Source: Chitinophaga filiformis
GTDB taxonomy: Bacteria > Bacteroidota > Bacteroidia > Chitinophagales > Chitinophagaceae
Direction of reading: 5' to 3'
Length of the DNA: 64,000 bases
Assembly (NCBI RefSeq): GCF_900102545.1
Contig: NZ_FNBN01000002.1
Coordinates: 780,264 to 844,263, forward strand
Below, in pieces: positions 36,828 to 45,971 of this stretch. Numbering within the stretch: position 1 is the first letter of the stretch; every line of letters begins with the position of its first letter. Position numbers and translations under genes: made by a program. The notes under the pieces are model-generated. The model searched no databases. It was not told the DNA's origin and saw nothing but the letters and a program-made list of their open reading frames with translations.

Positions 36828-37326
36828 ACGATATTAATTTTTCGGATGATTTAATATGTAGAATTGTTAGTGGCCAGGGTATAATCTTCTTCTCCCTCAT
36901 CAGGAGGAGGCATGCGACAGCCAATATTACCGAACAGGGGAAAGAAGAGCCCGCGCCCAACGGCGCTATTGCGAGCAGGAAAATAATAGCTCCCCCAAGG
37001 GCAACTTTCTCTACAGGACCTTTCCACAGCAATGCCAGACCTATAGCAAACTGCCCTGCAGCTATCGAAAGCACAAAACTGGCAATGTGCCTCCCAAAAA
37101 ATCCGTTAATGAACTGTTCATACGCAGGCAGAGCAGCAATACTGGCATATGTCCTGTAAATCTCCGGATGTGAAATAGAAATAACCGTATTTACCACGGC
37201 AGCAGCAATAAACAGCAGGGACATGCACATCCTGCCGAAAACAGGTTTTATTATACAGAGATATGCGATCATCACCGCAACAAAATTTGACAACATATAA
37301 GCCTGGGAAAAAATATTGCCTCTCAT
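36814..37326 (-). CDS. Membrane protein of unknown function, first gene of the PolX operon
   Basis: 170 residues with about five hydrophobic segments: NFVAVMIAYLCIIKPVFG, CMSLLFIAAAVVNTVISI, IASFVLSIAAGQFAIGLALLW, VALGGAIIFLLAIAPLGAG and SVILAVACLLLMRE. There is no family I recognise; the layout loosely resembles DoxX-like proteins. The stop overlaps the PolX start by 14 bases, implying coupling. It is divergent from the YgaP-like gene across a 180-base region carrying a TGAT-N4-GTCA site. Confidence 0.7.
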   Translation of the reverse strand: MRGNIFSQAYMLSNFVAVMIAYLCIIKPVFGRMCMSLLFIAAAVVNTVISISHPEIYRTYASIAALPAYEQFINGFFGRHIASFVLSIAAGQFAIGLALLWKGPVEKVALGGAIIFLLAIAPLGAGSSFPCSVILAVACLLLMREKKIIPWPLTILHIKSSEKLISYDHH

Positions 37327-37442
37327 AACCGGATGTTTTTATAGTGGGGAATGTCTGATAATCTGTTTCAAAGTTATACCCAATACACTGGCTGTCCAAT
37401 AACCATCATTACTGCATTGGCATATTATAATCACCCTTTGTG

Positions 37443-37469
37443 ATGATGAAGGTCACTGTTCGGGGACCT
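37443..37469. promoter_or_regulatory. Overlapping imperfect palindromes in the divergent promoter region
   Basis: ATGAT-GAAG-GTCAC (37443-37456) is a variant of the ATGAY-N4-RTCAT pattern; overlapping it, AGGTC (37450-37454) pairs with GACCT (37465-37469). It lies between the minus-strand membrane-protein/PolX/stress operon and the plus-strand YgaP-like gene and could serve both. Confidence 0.35.
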
Positions 37470-37506
37470 CCTGCAACTTAATTTTGGTTCACTTAAACTT
37501 TATGTT

Positions 37507-37716
37507 ATGAAAAAGAATATGGGTCAGTTTGACCGGATTATCCGGACCGTACTAGCACTGGTAGCCATCTTCCTCATTTATAATAAAATAGTAACCGGCA
37601 CTGCCATTATTGTGCTCATGGTCTTTGCTGTTGTATTCATGCTGACAAGCCTTGTAGCTGTCTGCCCCTTATACACAGTTTTTGGCATCAGAACATGCCA
37701 CGCAAAACACGCATAA
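37507..37716 (+). CDS. YgaP-like DUF2892 small membrane protein
   Basis: 69 residues: KKNMGQFDRIIRTVLALVAI, a first helix, a second helix (AIIVLMVFAVVFMLTSLVAV), and the conserved CPLYTVFGIRTC ending. This is the transmembrane domain seen in YgaP, here without a rhodanese. The two cysteines near the C-terminus are family-typical. It is 45 bases ahead of the universal stress gene and probably shares its transcript. Confidence 0.9.
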   Translation: MKKNMGQFDRIIRTVLALVAIFLIYNKIVTGTAIIVLMVFAVVFMLTSLVAVCPLYTVFGIRTCHAKHA

Positions 37717-37761
37717 TCCTCTTTTAATATATCCCCTGTCATCACTTTAAAAACCACAATT

Positions 37762-38583
37762 ATGAGAAAAATATTATTATCATTTGACGGCACCCACTAC
37801 TCAAAAGGTGCTTTTGACTTTGCCCGCAGAATGAATGAAGATGAACCTATTCTGCTCACCGGGGCATTCCTGCCACAGGTAGATTTTGCCAGCTCCTGGA
37901 GTTATGCAGACGGCGGCGGCACAGTGTATATTCCCCTTATAGAAGATTATGATGCAGATATTGTTGACGCCAACATAGCAAAGTTTGAGGCCGATTGTGT
38001 AAGGCATAATATAGAACACCGCGTACACCGGGATTTCAGATCTTTTGCCTTGCCTGAACTGCAAAAGGAAAGCCGGTATGCTGATCTCATGATATTAGGG
38101 AGCCAGCGGTTTTATGAAAACCTGGGTACAGAAAGTCCCAATGAATATCTGCGGGATGCATTGCATGATGCGGAATGTCCCGTGCTCGTGGCACCTGAAG
38201 AATTTGAGTATCCTGAAAGCGTAGTACTCGCTTATGACGGCAGTAGTTCATCCGTCTATGCCATCAGGCAGTTTGCCTATCTTTTTCCTGACCTATGCAG
38301 GGCCAGTACCATACTGGTGTATGCAGCCAAAAAGCAAGGAAAGGGCATCCCTGACGAAGATTATATCAGGGAACTGGCAGCCCGTCATTTCAGCGATCTG
38401 ACTTTCTACGAGCTGGAAACAAATCCACTTGACGACTTCTCCACCTGGATGGAAGATCTGGACAGCCCGGTACTTGTAAGTGGCGCCTTTGGCCGCTCCG
38501 GCTTCTCGCAGATATTCAAACGTAGTTTCGCTTCCGATGTGATAGCGGAGAATCAATTTCCAGTTTTCATCGCTCATAGATAA
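37762..38583 (+). CDS. Universal stress protein, tandem two-domain (copy 4)
   Basis: 273 residues. First domain RKILLSFDGTHYSKGAFDFA; second SVVLAYDGSSSSVYAIRQF, ending SGAFGRSGFSQIFKRSFAS. The FDGTHYS/YDGSSSS loops and the G-x2-G-x(8-9)-S site fit the nucleotide-binding Usp class. More divergent from the other three copies. Downstream of the YgaP-like gene and closed by a palindromic terminator. Confidence 0.92.
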   Translation: MRKILLSFDGTHYSKGAFDFARRMNEDEPILLTGAFLPQVDFASSWSYADGGGTVYIPLIEDYDADIVDANIAKFEADCVRHNIEHRVHRDFRSFALPELQKESRYADLMILGSQRFYENLGTESPNEYLRDALHDAECPVLVAPEEFEYPESVVLAYDGSSSSVYAIRQFAYLFPDLCRASTILVYAAKKQGKGIPDEDYIRELAARHFSDLTFYELETNPLDDFSTWMEDLDSPVLVSGAFGRSGFSQIFKRSFASDVIAENQFPVFIAHR

Positions 38584-38621
38584 CAATAATAATAATAAGT
38601 AGTCGTTAACACCAAAATGAC

Positions 38622-38645
38622 AAGGTCTGCTATTCAGCAGACCTT
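38622..38645. terminator. Bidirectional terminator after stress gene copy 4
   Basis: AAGGTCTGCT, loop ATTC, AGCAGACCTT: a perfect 10-4-10 hairpin between convergent stops at 38583 and 38678. T-run short on the plus side (CTTC), TTTTGG somewhat further on the minus side. Confidence 0.7.
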
Positions 38646-38677
38646 CTTCATCAAAACATATAAAACACACAATATCA

Positions 38678-39136
38678 TCATGCAGATTCGAAGCGCCCGC
38701 TTACACTACTTAACCTTATCCGGTACACAACAGGGCGTATCTCAACGGGAACATCATCCGCCACATCTCCCTCTATAGCCATATGAGGTAACTTCGCTGT
38801 CTCACTTATTTTCAAATGCTTCAAACGGCTTACCAGGAATTTCATTGCATAGTAGCGCTCCCTTTCATCAGTAATTTCTTCATAGGTTCCCTGAGCAATC
38901 ACACACTTCCAGTTACTGAGATCATAGATCTCATCCACTTCAAAACATACCTCAGGGTTCTTCCGCATCATCTCTATCTTCAACCCTTCCCGGGAATGGG
39001 CAATGATGTATTTCTCATTATATGCATAACTCACAGGAACGACATAGATACGATCCCCATCATGGCAACCGATCCGGCCTGTTACATTCCTGTTCAGCAA
39101 TTCATCCATCTGTTGTTGCGAGAGTGTTCCCAACAT
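38678..39136 (-). CDS. Pyridoxamine 5'-phosphate oxidase-like flavin-binding protein (PPOX split barrel)
   Basis: About 152 residues from MLGTLSQQQMDELLNRNVTG at 39136; upstream in-frame residues (to 39214) are not family-like. Core strands GRIGCHDGDRIYVVPVSYAY, YIIAHSREGLKIEMMRKNPEVCFEVDEI and WKCVIAQGTYEEI are typical of FMN- or F420-binding split-barrel proteins of stress regulons. Substrate unknown. Divergent from the alcohol dehydrogenase gene. Confidence 0.88.
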   Translation of the reverse strand: MLGTLSQQQMDELLNRNVTGRIGCHDGDRIYVVPVSYAYNEKYIIAHSREGLKIEMMRKNPEVCFEVDEIYDLSNWKCVIAQGTYEEITDERERYYAMKFLVSRLKHLKISETAKLPHMAIEGDVADDVPVEIRPVVYRIRLSSVSGRFESA

Positions 39137-39203
39137 ATATATGTGGTTTAGATGTAAGCAATAAATAAACAGTACAAAGAGACTATCTTTACAAAGGCAG
39201 GAC

Positions 39204-39219
39204 AATGATGACAATCATT
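39204..39219. promoter_or_regulatory. Perfect 6-4-6 palindrome, candidate FNR-type site
   Basis: AATGAT-GACA-ATCATT contains TGAT-N4-ATCA, the core of FNR-like recognition sites (E. coli FNR: TTGAT-N4-ATCAA). It lies in the 149-base region between the divergent PPOX and alcohol dehydrogenase genes, 67 bases from each start or so. Binding protein not in the window. Confidence 0.5.
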
Positions 39220-39285
39220 ACCTGTATTATCCTTCATCATTCTCCCGCAATCACCCCTTCATTAACTTGGCTAAAAACAAACGCT

Positions 39286-40326
39286 ATGAAAGCACTCGTA
39301 TATCATGGCCCGGGCCAGAAAGCTTTTGAAGAAAAGCCCCAACCTGTAATAACGGCCCCTACCGATGCCATTGTGAAAATACTTAAAACGACCATCTGCG
39401 GTACAGACCTTCATATCCTCAAAGGAGATGTCCCTGAAGTTACCGATGGCCGCATTCTGGGTCACGAAGGCGTAGGCGTAATAGAAGAAACAGGCAGCAA
39501 CGTCACAAACTTTAAGAAGGGCGATCATGTACTGATATCCTGTATCACCTCCTGTGGCAAATGCGAATATTGCCGGAAAGGCATGTATTCCCATTGCGAA
39601 AATGGCGGTTGGGTACTTGGACACCTGATTGACGGTACACAGGCTGAATATGTCAGAATTCCCTACGCAGACACAAGTCTTTATCATATACCACCCGGCG
39701 CCAATGAAGAAGCATTGGTGATGCTCAGCGATATACTCCCCACAGGTTATGAATGCGGGGTACTGAACGGCCGGGTACAACCCGGTAGTACAGTGGCAAT
39801 AGTAGGTTCCGGCCCTATCGGACTGGCAGCCTTATTGACAGCAGCATTTTATTCACCCGGCGCTATTATTATGATAGACCTCGACGACAACCGGCTGGAA
39901 GTATCAAAGAAATTTGGCGCTACACATACGATCAACAGTTCAAAGGAAAACACGGTGGAAAGGATTATGGCCATTACCGGCAATCGTGGCGTAGATACCG
40001 CCATTGAAGCAGTAGGCATCCCCGCTACTTTCGAACTGTGTACCTCTATCATCAGTCCCGGCGGTTGTGTAGCCAATGTAGGAGTCCACGGAAAACCCGC
40101 CTCCCTGCACCTGGAAAGCCTGTGGGCAAAGAATATCACGATCACTACAAGACTGGTGGATACCGTTACAACTCCTTTATTGCTGAAAACAGTGGTATCT
40201 GAAAAACTGGACCCTTTAAAGCTCATCACGCACCGGTTCCGGCTGACAGACATCATGCAGGCATATGAAACATTCGGACAGGCAGAAAAAGAAAAATCAC
40301 TTAAAGTAATATTATCTAATGATTAA
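39286..40326 (+). CDS. Zinc-dependent alcohol dehydrogenase (MDR family)
   Basis: 346 residues from MKALVYHGPGQKAFEEKPQP. Catalytic zinc ligands in TTICGTDLHILKG and GHEGVGVIEE; structural zinc cysteines in CITSCGKCEYCRKGMYSHCEN; coenzyme site VAIVGSGPIGLAALLTA followed by acidic MIDLDDNRL, which indicates NAD preference. Resembles enzymes of hypoxia and fermentation clusters. The frame is open back to 39205, but the ATG at 39286 matches the family start. Followed after 10 bases by the DUF6544 gene, likely one operon. Confidence 0.93.
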   Translation: MKALVYHGPGQKAFEEKPQPVITAPTDAIVKILKTTICGTDLHILKGDVPEVTDGRILGHEGVGVIEETGSNVTNFKKGDHVLISCITSCGKCEYCRKGMYSHCENGGWVLGHLIDGTQAEYVRIPYADTSLYHIPPGANEEALVMLSDILPTGYECGVLNGRVQPGSTVAIVGSGPIGLAALLTAAFYSPGAIIMIDLDDNRLEVSKKFGATHTINSSKENTVERIMAITGNRGVDTAIEAVGIPATFELCTSIISPGGCVANVGVHGKPASLHLESLWAKNITITTRLVDTVTTPLLLKTVVSEKLDPLKLITHRFRLTDIMQAYETFGQAEKEKSLKVILSND

Positions 40327-40336
40327 CTGATTTGCC

Positions 40337-41218
40337 ATGTTACCAGGATGGATATGGCTTTCTATCGCCATCGTTATTGCTTTTATTCTTCGCTACAGTT
40401 ATGTACGTTTCTATAAAATACTGGAAGCAGACCGTGAGACATTATTTATTCAATGCAGCTCACGGCGTCCTGACATACTAACTGAAGCGTCTATCCGGCA
40501 TCTCCCTCCTGCCGTGCGGCTATGGCTGACACGCAGCGGCGTATTGAACAAAGCCTTTAATAGCACTGTACATCTTTATCAGCAGGGAGAAATGAGGACC
40601 GCCACAAACAGCAAATGGATGCCTGTGAAAGCACAGCAATGGTTCAACTCCGCTGCTCCCGGTTTTCTCTGGGTAGCAGATGTAAAAATGTTCCCTTCTC
40701 TGTACCTGGCAGGTAAAGACAGTTATGTCAACGGTAAAGGTCATATGCTGATCAGCTTTCTTTCAATGTTGCCCATTGTAAATGCCAAAGGACCTGAAAT
40801 TGACCAGAGTAGTATGATAAGGTACCTTGCAGAAATTGTATGGTTTCCTTATGCAGCAGTAAGTCATTATATCAGATGGGAGGAAGTAGATGAACTAACA
40901 GCCAGGGCCACCATTACCTACGCCGGTATTTCTGCATCAGCCCTGTTCCGGTTTAACGAAGAGGGAGATTTTATCAGCCTCACCGCAAAAAGGTATTATT
41001 CGGCAAAAGGCAGGACAACGCTGGAAGACTGGCTGGTGGAAACAGAGCCGGGGGCCTGTCAGATATTTGAAGGCATACGCATACCCGATCGCCTCCAGGT
41101 GACCTGGTTGCTCAAAAGTGGCAGATTTACATGGTTCCTGCTGAAGGTAACCGATATAAAGTATCACGAGAACAGGAAATATCAACTCATTCAATCGCCA
41201 CAGCATGAGTATCTCTGA
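40337..41218 (+). CDS. DUF6544 family membrane-anchored protein
   Basis: 293 residues with one N-terminal membrane helix (WIWLSIAIVIAFILRYSYVRF), then a globular domain with LPPAVRLWLTRSGVLN, KPVKAQQWF-like and NSAAPGFLWVADVKMFP, DSYVNGKGHMLISFLSMLPIVNAKGPEIDQSSMIRYLAEIVWFPYA. This pattern is shared with a Bacteroidota and actinobacterial family of unknown function (DUF6544, as far as I can tell). It lies between the alcohol dehydrogenase and the P-type ATPase in what looks like a three-gene unit. Confidence 0.8.
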   Translation: MLPGWIWLSIAIVIAFILRYSYVRFYKILEADRETLFIQCSSRRPDILTEASIRHLPPAVRLWLTRSGVLNKAFNSTVHLYQQGEMRTATNSKWMPVKAQQWFNSAAPGFLWVADVKMFPSLYLAGKDSYVNGKGHMLISFLSMLPIVNAKGPEIDQSSMIRYLAEIVWFPYAAVSHYIRWEEVDELTARATITYAGISASALFRFNEEGDFISLTAKRYYSAKGRTTLEDWLVETEPGACQIFEGIRIPDRLQVTWLLKSGRFTWFLLKVTDIKYHENRKYQLIQSPQHEYL

Positions 41219-41287
41219 ATAAAATAAGCCTCACGAAATACACTGTTTAAGAAATTCTTACTGTTAGGTGAATAACTCCATACTCCG

Positions 41288-43789
41288 ATGAGTGATCATA
41301 TCTCAAATACTATAGTAATAAAAGGTCTTCGTACCGCAGATATCGATACCCTGAGACAACGGTACGGCAAAAACATTTTCACGCAGCAGACAGGAAGACG
41401 CCTTCCTGCTATACTGAAGAATGTTGTAACTGAACCCATGTTCTTACTACTTGTATTTGCTGCCGGATTATACTTCCTCTTAAACAGCATTACAGAAGGC
41501 ATGATGATGCTGACAGCAATATTGCTGGTATCCGCTATTTCAGTTTACCAGGAGATGAAAAGTGAGCATGCCCTGGAGGCACTGAAACAATATACGGCCC
41601 CCTCAGCAACTGTGATAAGAGATGGAAAGGAAATATCTATCGCAACAACAGAACTGGTACCGGGCGACATCCTGCTGCTGCATGAAGGAGATATGATCCC
41701 TGCAGATGCAGTCATCCTGAACGCCAATGATCTTACCGTCAATGAATCTGTGATCACCGGCGAATCTTTTCCGGTAGAAAAGCAGGCAGGGAATAAAGCA
41801 CCGCTCTACCAGGGCAGTACCATCAACTCCGGCGCATGCACAGCAGTTGTAACCCATACAGGTAATAACACCACTCTCGGAAAGCTCGGTAAAGCCATTA
41901 CCTCCACACCCAATGAAAAAACCGCACTCCAGCAACAGACGCAGGTCTTTGTAAAACAACTTGCCTTTTTTGGTGTCGCAGGATTTGCCATTGTATTCAC
42001 TGTCAACTTTATCCGCAGCGGCGACTGGACTGCCAGCCTGCTATTAGGCCTTACACTGGCTATGGCCGCTATTCCGGAAGAGATACCAGTGTCTTTTTCC
42101 TCCTTTATGGCGCTGGGCGCCTACTATATGAGCCGTATGGGTATTATACCCAGGCAGGCGCAGATCGTGGAAAACCTGGGCGCCGCAAACGTGTTATGCC
42201 TCGACAAAACAGGCACGCTGACCGAAAACAGGATGAAGGTAGTGATGCTGTATGACCATATAAACGGCCAACTGCATAACCTGGAAGAAAACAATCCTCC
42301 CGGCAACAACCACCTGCTTTATATTGCTGCACTCGCCAATGAACGGCATCCTTTCGATAATATGGAATGCGCCATTATGGATTCCTTTCTGGCAGACAAC
42401 AAACAGCAGATCGTCCTTCCGGATATGATACATGAATATCCGCTTGAAGGCAGACCTCCCATGATGACACACGTATACCCTCAGGGAGGAACAATGCTGG
42501 CCGCATCAAAGGGAGCCGTAGAACGTATTCTCCGGGTATGTCATGCCGACCGGGCCACCAGAGAAAAGATCACCGCTTACGTCGACGACATGGGCCGTAA
42601 AGGGTACCGCGTACTTGGGGTAGCCAGCGCTGTTATAAAAGATGAAATGCTACCGGCAGTGCAGGATAATGCAGACTGGCAGCTGGAAGGACTGATCGCG
42701 CTATACGATCCACCAAGAGCTTCCGCTGCAGATGTAATATCCCGCTTGTACAAGGCCGGCATCAGGGCGATGCTGCTGACAGGCGATCATCTCAGTACGG
42801 CCGCATATGTTGCCGCAAGGGTAGGCATTGCTGGTTATCACCGGGGCATTACAGGAGATGAAGTAATGCAGATGGACACTGAGACACTTCAGCGTACAGT
42901 AAAAGACGAATCCCTTTATGTACGGATGTATCCTGAAGCAAAACGGAAAGTAATAGAAGCATTGAAGGCAAACAACTGTATCGTTGCGATGACAGGCGAT
43001 GGTGTGAATGACGGTCCGGCAATAAAGGCCGCACATATCGGCATTGCAATGGGTAAAAAGGGCACTGAAATAGCGAGACAGGCAGCAGACCTCGTCATTA
43101 CTGACGATAATCTTGCGCTGATACCCATTGCTGTTGAACAGGGCCGCAGGATCTACAGCAATCTGAAGAAAGCCATACGTTATATCATTTCCATCCACAT
43201 TCCCATCATACTTGTTGCCACTATCCCACTATTATTGGGCTGGCGTTATCCCAACATATTTACACCTATACACGTAATTTTCCTTGAGCTCATCATGGGG
43301 CCTACCTGTTCATTATTTTATGAAAAAGAACCTGTGGAAGATAATATCATGCAAACGCCTCCCAGACAAACGACCAGCAACCTTTTCAATAATAAAGAGC
43401 TTTTCATCAGCATCATACAGGGACTGATCATCACAATCGGGATACTGGCATTATATCGTATTTACATGCAGGAGCACACTCTGGAGAAAACCCGCACAAT
43501 GGTTTTTACAACACTGATCATCAGCAATATTTTCCTGACATTCGCTAACCGCTCCTTTACAGAGACCTTCATCAAAACAATCCGGTCCCGTAATCCCCTG
43601 ACCCCGCTTATCATAGGATTATCGGTGTTATTCCTTGCGGTGATACAACTGGTACCTGGCATCAGGCAGGCTTTCGGCCTCACCGCTGTAAATATTTCAG
43701 ATTATGGTATCTGCCTGATAACCGGATTTGTCTGTGTTGCCTGGTTCGAAATATATAAGCAGTGTCTGCCAGCCCTGAGCAAGCGCTGA
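41288..43789 (+). CDS. Cation-transporting P-type ATPase (P2-like, CtpF/PMR1 type)
   Basis: 833 residues: short cation-ATPase N-terminus (LRQRYGKNIF), actuator domain with VTGESFPVEK, M4 motif AAIPEEIPV, phosphorylation site CLDKTGTLTENRM near residue 310, hinge MTGDGVNDGPAIKAAHIGIAMG, and a six-helix C-terminal bundle with ELIMGPTCSLFYEKEP. The PEEIPV and MGPT variants differ from classic calcium pumps, so the ion (calcium, manganese or other) is uncertain. Stop is two bases from the convergent sulfatase stop, with no terminator hairpin visible. Confidence 0.93.
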   Translation: MSDHISNTIVIKGLRTADIDTLRQRYGKNIFTQQTGRRLPAILKNVVTEPMFLLLVFAAGLYFLLNSITEGMMMLTAILLVSAISVYQEMKSEHALEALKQYTAPSATVIRDGKEISIATTELVPGDILLLHEGDMIPADAVILNANDLTVNESVITGESFPVEKQAGNKAPLYQGSTINSGACTAVVTHTGNNTTLGKLGKAITSTPNEKTALQQQTQVFVKQLAFFGVAGFAIVFTVNFIRSGDWTASLLLGLTLAMAAIPEEIPVSFSSFMALGAYYMSRMGIIPRQAQIVENLGAANVLCLDKTGTLTENRMKVVMLYDHINGQLHNLEENNPPGNNHLLYIAALANERHPFDNMECAIMDSFLADNKQQIVLPDMIHEYPLEGRPPMMTHVYPQGGTMLAASKGAVERILRVCHADRATREKITAYVDDMGRKGYRVLGVASAVIKDEMLPAVQDNADWQLEGLIALYDPPRASAADVISRLYKAGIRAMLLTGDHLSTAAYVAARVGIAGYHRGITGDEVMQMDTETLQRTVKDESLYVRMYPEAKRKVIEALKANNCIVAMTGDGVNDGPAIKAAHIGIAMGKKGTEIARQAADLVITDDNLALIPIAVEQGRRIYSNLKKAIRYIISIHIPIILVATIPLLLGWRYPNIFTPIHVIFLELIMGPTCSLFYEKEPVEDNIMQTPPRQTTSNLFNNKELFISIIQGLIITIGILALYRIYMQEHTLEKTRTMVFTTLIISNIFLTFANRSFTETFIKTIRSRNPLTPLIIGLSVLFLAVIQLVPGIRQAFGLTAVNISDYGICLITGFVCVAWFEIYKQCLPALSKR

Positions 43790-43791
43790 TA

Positions 43792-45879
43792 CTACTCCTC
43801 CTGCCGCCTGTGCCTCAACAGCCAGCTGATACTCTGATAATAAGCAATCGCTTCATCCGCCAGCCCGCTCTCCACCTGCACAGCAGTCTCATTACCATTT
43901 TTAAAATCAGCCAGGTATTCATGTATACTCTTCACCGGCGACTGCACCAACAGTTTCCCATCCCGCAGATATCCCAGTCCCTGATAAGTACTGATAAAAG
44001 CGCGTTGCTTATCAGCCGGCATATGCAGCACATCCTGTCCGAAGAACTTGGAACGATAATGCAGATGCATCAATCCAAGAATAGTAGGCGCCACATCTAT
44101 CTGCGCCGTCAGTGTATTCACCTCCCTTGGTTCCACTACCTTTGGCGCATAGATCAGCATGGGAATATGATACCCGGTCACTGGCAACTCCACACTACCC
44201 GCACTGCCTGCGCAGTGATCAGCTACAATCACAAAGATGGTACTGTCAAACCAGGGCTTATTTTGTGCATCCCTGAGGAATTTATTGATAGCATAGTCTG
44301 TATACTTCACAGCCCCTTCCCTCACCTGCCTGGCAGCGGGAATATCTATCCTTCCATCAGGATAGGTGAACGGGCGGTGATTGCTCACCGTCATGATATG
44401 TGCGAAGAAAGGCTTTCCGGCCTTATTATCCTGGTCGAGCACATGTAAAGACAAGTCAAACAGGTCTTCATCTGCTACCCCCCAGATATTCTGATAATGC
44501 ACCTGGTCCGCCGGTATGGCCGACCTATCGATCACGCTGTAACCATTGTGACCAAAAAACTCCTTCATATTATCAAAATAGCTGTAACCACCATAAATGT
44601 ATTGGGTAGTATATCCGTGGGAACGCAGCACACTGCCTAAAGAGAACAGATGCCCATTGTCAGGCCGCTTTACGATACTCTGTCCGGGCGTAGGCGGTAT
44701 AGATAAAGACAGCGCCTCCAGTCCGCGCACTGTCCTCGTACCTGAGGAATACAGATTCGTAAATAACAGGCTATGATGCGCCAGGGAATCCAGATAAGGC
44801 GTAATATTCTCATTGCCGCCAAAGGCATGCATGAAGCTCGCACTCAGGCTTTCCACACTGATCAGTACTACGTTCAGTTTCCGCTCCGGCTCTGTATAAG
44901 TGATCTCTCTTTCAATATTATAAGGATCATTACTTACAAAATGACTGTTAGGCGTTTCCAGCTGTTTTCTCAATAAGCGGAATGCAGTAACATCGGGTAA
45001 GGTCTGATAGAATTTATAAAAATCCAGCTCATTCTGTGTAAAGGCAACAGCAAATTCATACAGGCCGTTACCAGCTAATGAATTGGCATACTCATTCCGG
45101 CTGAAATGCCGCCATTTCTCCTGTGTAGCATAATATGCCAGCAAGGGCATCAATAAGAGGCTTATTGCCACCGCAGAACGCCTCACAAAGGGAGATGGGC
45201 TGATCACACTGGCCCGGATCTGTTTACGCAGCAGGAATACAATGACTATAGTCAGCACGCCTACAATACTCAATATTGGTACCAGCGGATATGATTCGGT
45301 GATATTTCCCAACACCTCCGTAGTATATACAAGGTAATCCACCGCAATAAAATTGTAACGGGTAGAAAACTCCTGCCAGAAGAACCACTCAGCCACAGCA
45401 TTAAACAATAGCAGGAAAACAACCAGTGTCATACTCATATACAGTATCGCTGTACGCCAGCGTATACGGAAAGAATAAGGCATGAAGAAAAGAAAGAGAT
45501 AAATAACAAACCGCGCCGCTATATAATATATCAGGATATTATACACGTCGGTATTATAGTCCTTCGGCACTATATTGGTAAACAATAGCAATGCAAGCAG
45601 GCCTGCAAAAAACAGGCAGACAAAAGGCATTACACTTCTCCGGTAAATAAAGTTGTTCTGTAACCATACATGTAATACAAAAGGTATGATCGCAAAAGAA
45701 GCTACTGACAGATCATATAATATTCCAATGAAAAGTGAGCCGGCAAATTGTGTTACGGACACACCGGAAGCATGTGTACTTAAAAGAAGTATAACGCGGG
45801 TAAGCGCAGATAGCGATAAAAGCAGTGCTACAATCAATACAATCACCGAGAACTTCCTGTTCCATTCCTCTTTGGCCAT
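43792..45879 (-). CDS. LTA-synthase-like phosphoglycerol transferase/sulfatase-fold membrane protein
   Basis: Five N-terminal membrane helices (to about residue 220), then an extracytoplasmic alkaline-phosphatase-fold domain: LNVVLISVESLSASFMHAFGG, the catalytic-Thr segment YSSGTRTVRGLEAL, HIMTVSNHRPFTYPDG and FVIVADHCAG. The set of Glu, Thr, Asp and His metal ligands matches LtaS/OpgB-type enzymes that move phosphoglycerol or phosphoethanolamine groups. I prefer the ATG at 45879 because a TAAGTTTG box lies 24 bases upstream; a longer frame starts at 45951. Divergent from the two-component genes. Confidence 0.88.
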   Translation of the reverse strand: MAKEEWNRKFSVIVLIVALLLSLSALTRVILLLSTHASGVSVTQFAGSLFIGILYDLSVASFAIIPFVLHVWLQNNFIYRRSVMPFVCLFFAGLLALLLFTNIVPKDYNTDVYNILIYYIAARFVIYLFLFFMPYSFRIRWRTAILYMSMTLVVFLLLFNAVAEWFFWQEFSTRYNFIAVDYLVYTTEVLGNITESYPLVPILSIVGVLTIVIVFLLRKQIRASVISPSPFVRRSAVAISLLLMPLLAYYATQEKWRHFSRNEYANSLAGNGLYEFAVAFTQNELDFYKFYQTLPDVTAFRLLRKQLETPNSHFVSNDPYNIEREITYTEPERKLNVVLISVESLSASFMHAFGGNENITPYLDSLAHHSLLFTNLYSSGTRTVRGLEALSLSIPPTPGQSIVKRPDNGHLFSLGSVLRSHGYTTQYIYGGYSYFDNMKEFFGHNGYSVIDRSAIPADQVHYQNIWGVADEDLFDLSLHVLDQDNKAGKPFFAHIMTVSNHRPFTYPDGRIDIPAARQVREGAVKYTDYAINKFLRDAQNKPWFDSTIFVIVADHCAGSAGSVELPVTGYHIPMLIYAPKVVEPREVNTLTAQIDVAPTILGLMHLHYRSKFFGQDVLHMPADKQRAFISTYQGLGYLRDGKLLVQSPVKSIHEYLADFKNGNETAVQVESGLADEAIAYYQSISWLLRHRRQEE

Positions 45880-45902
45880 AGGTTGCTGTTTTAATCCGCC
45901 TG

Positions 45903-45910
45903 CAAACTTA
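45903..45910 (-). promoter_or_regulatory. -7 box of the LTA-synthase-like gene
   Basis: On the minus strand TAAGTTTG matches the Bacteroidota consensus TAnnTTTG and lies 24 bases before the ATG at 45879. Only a weak -33 (TTTA at 45927-45930) is seen. Confidence 0.4.
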
Positions 45911-45971
45911 ATAGCCAAATCTGTCGTAAATTGGAAGAAATTCTGTCGCAAATCAGAAGAGGAATGCTTTC

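Noticed and set aside
39205..39285. Longer N-terminus for the alcohol dehydrogenase
   Set aside because: The added residues (MMTIITCIILHH...) do not match the family and would put the start on top of the palindromic site; MKALVYHGPG at 39286 is the family start.
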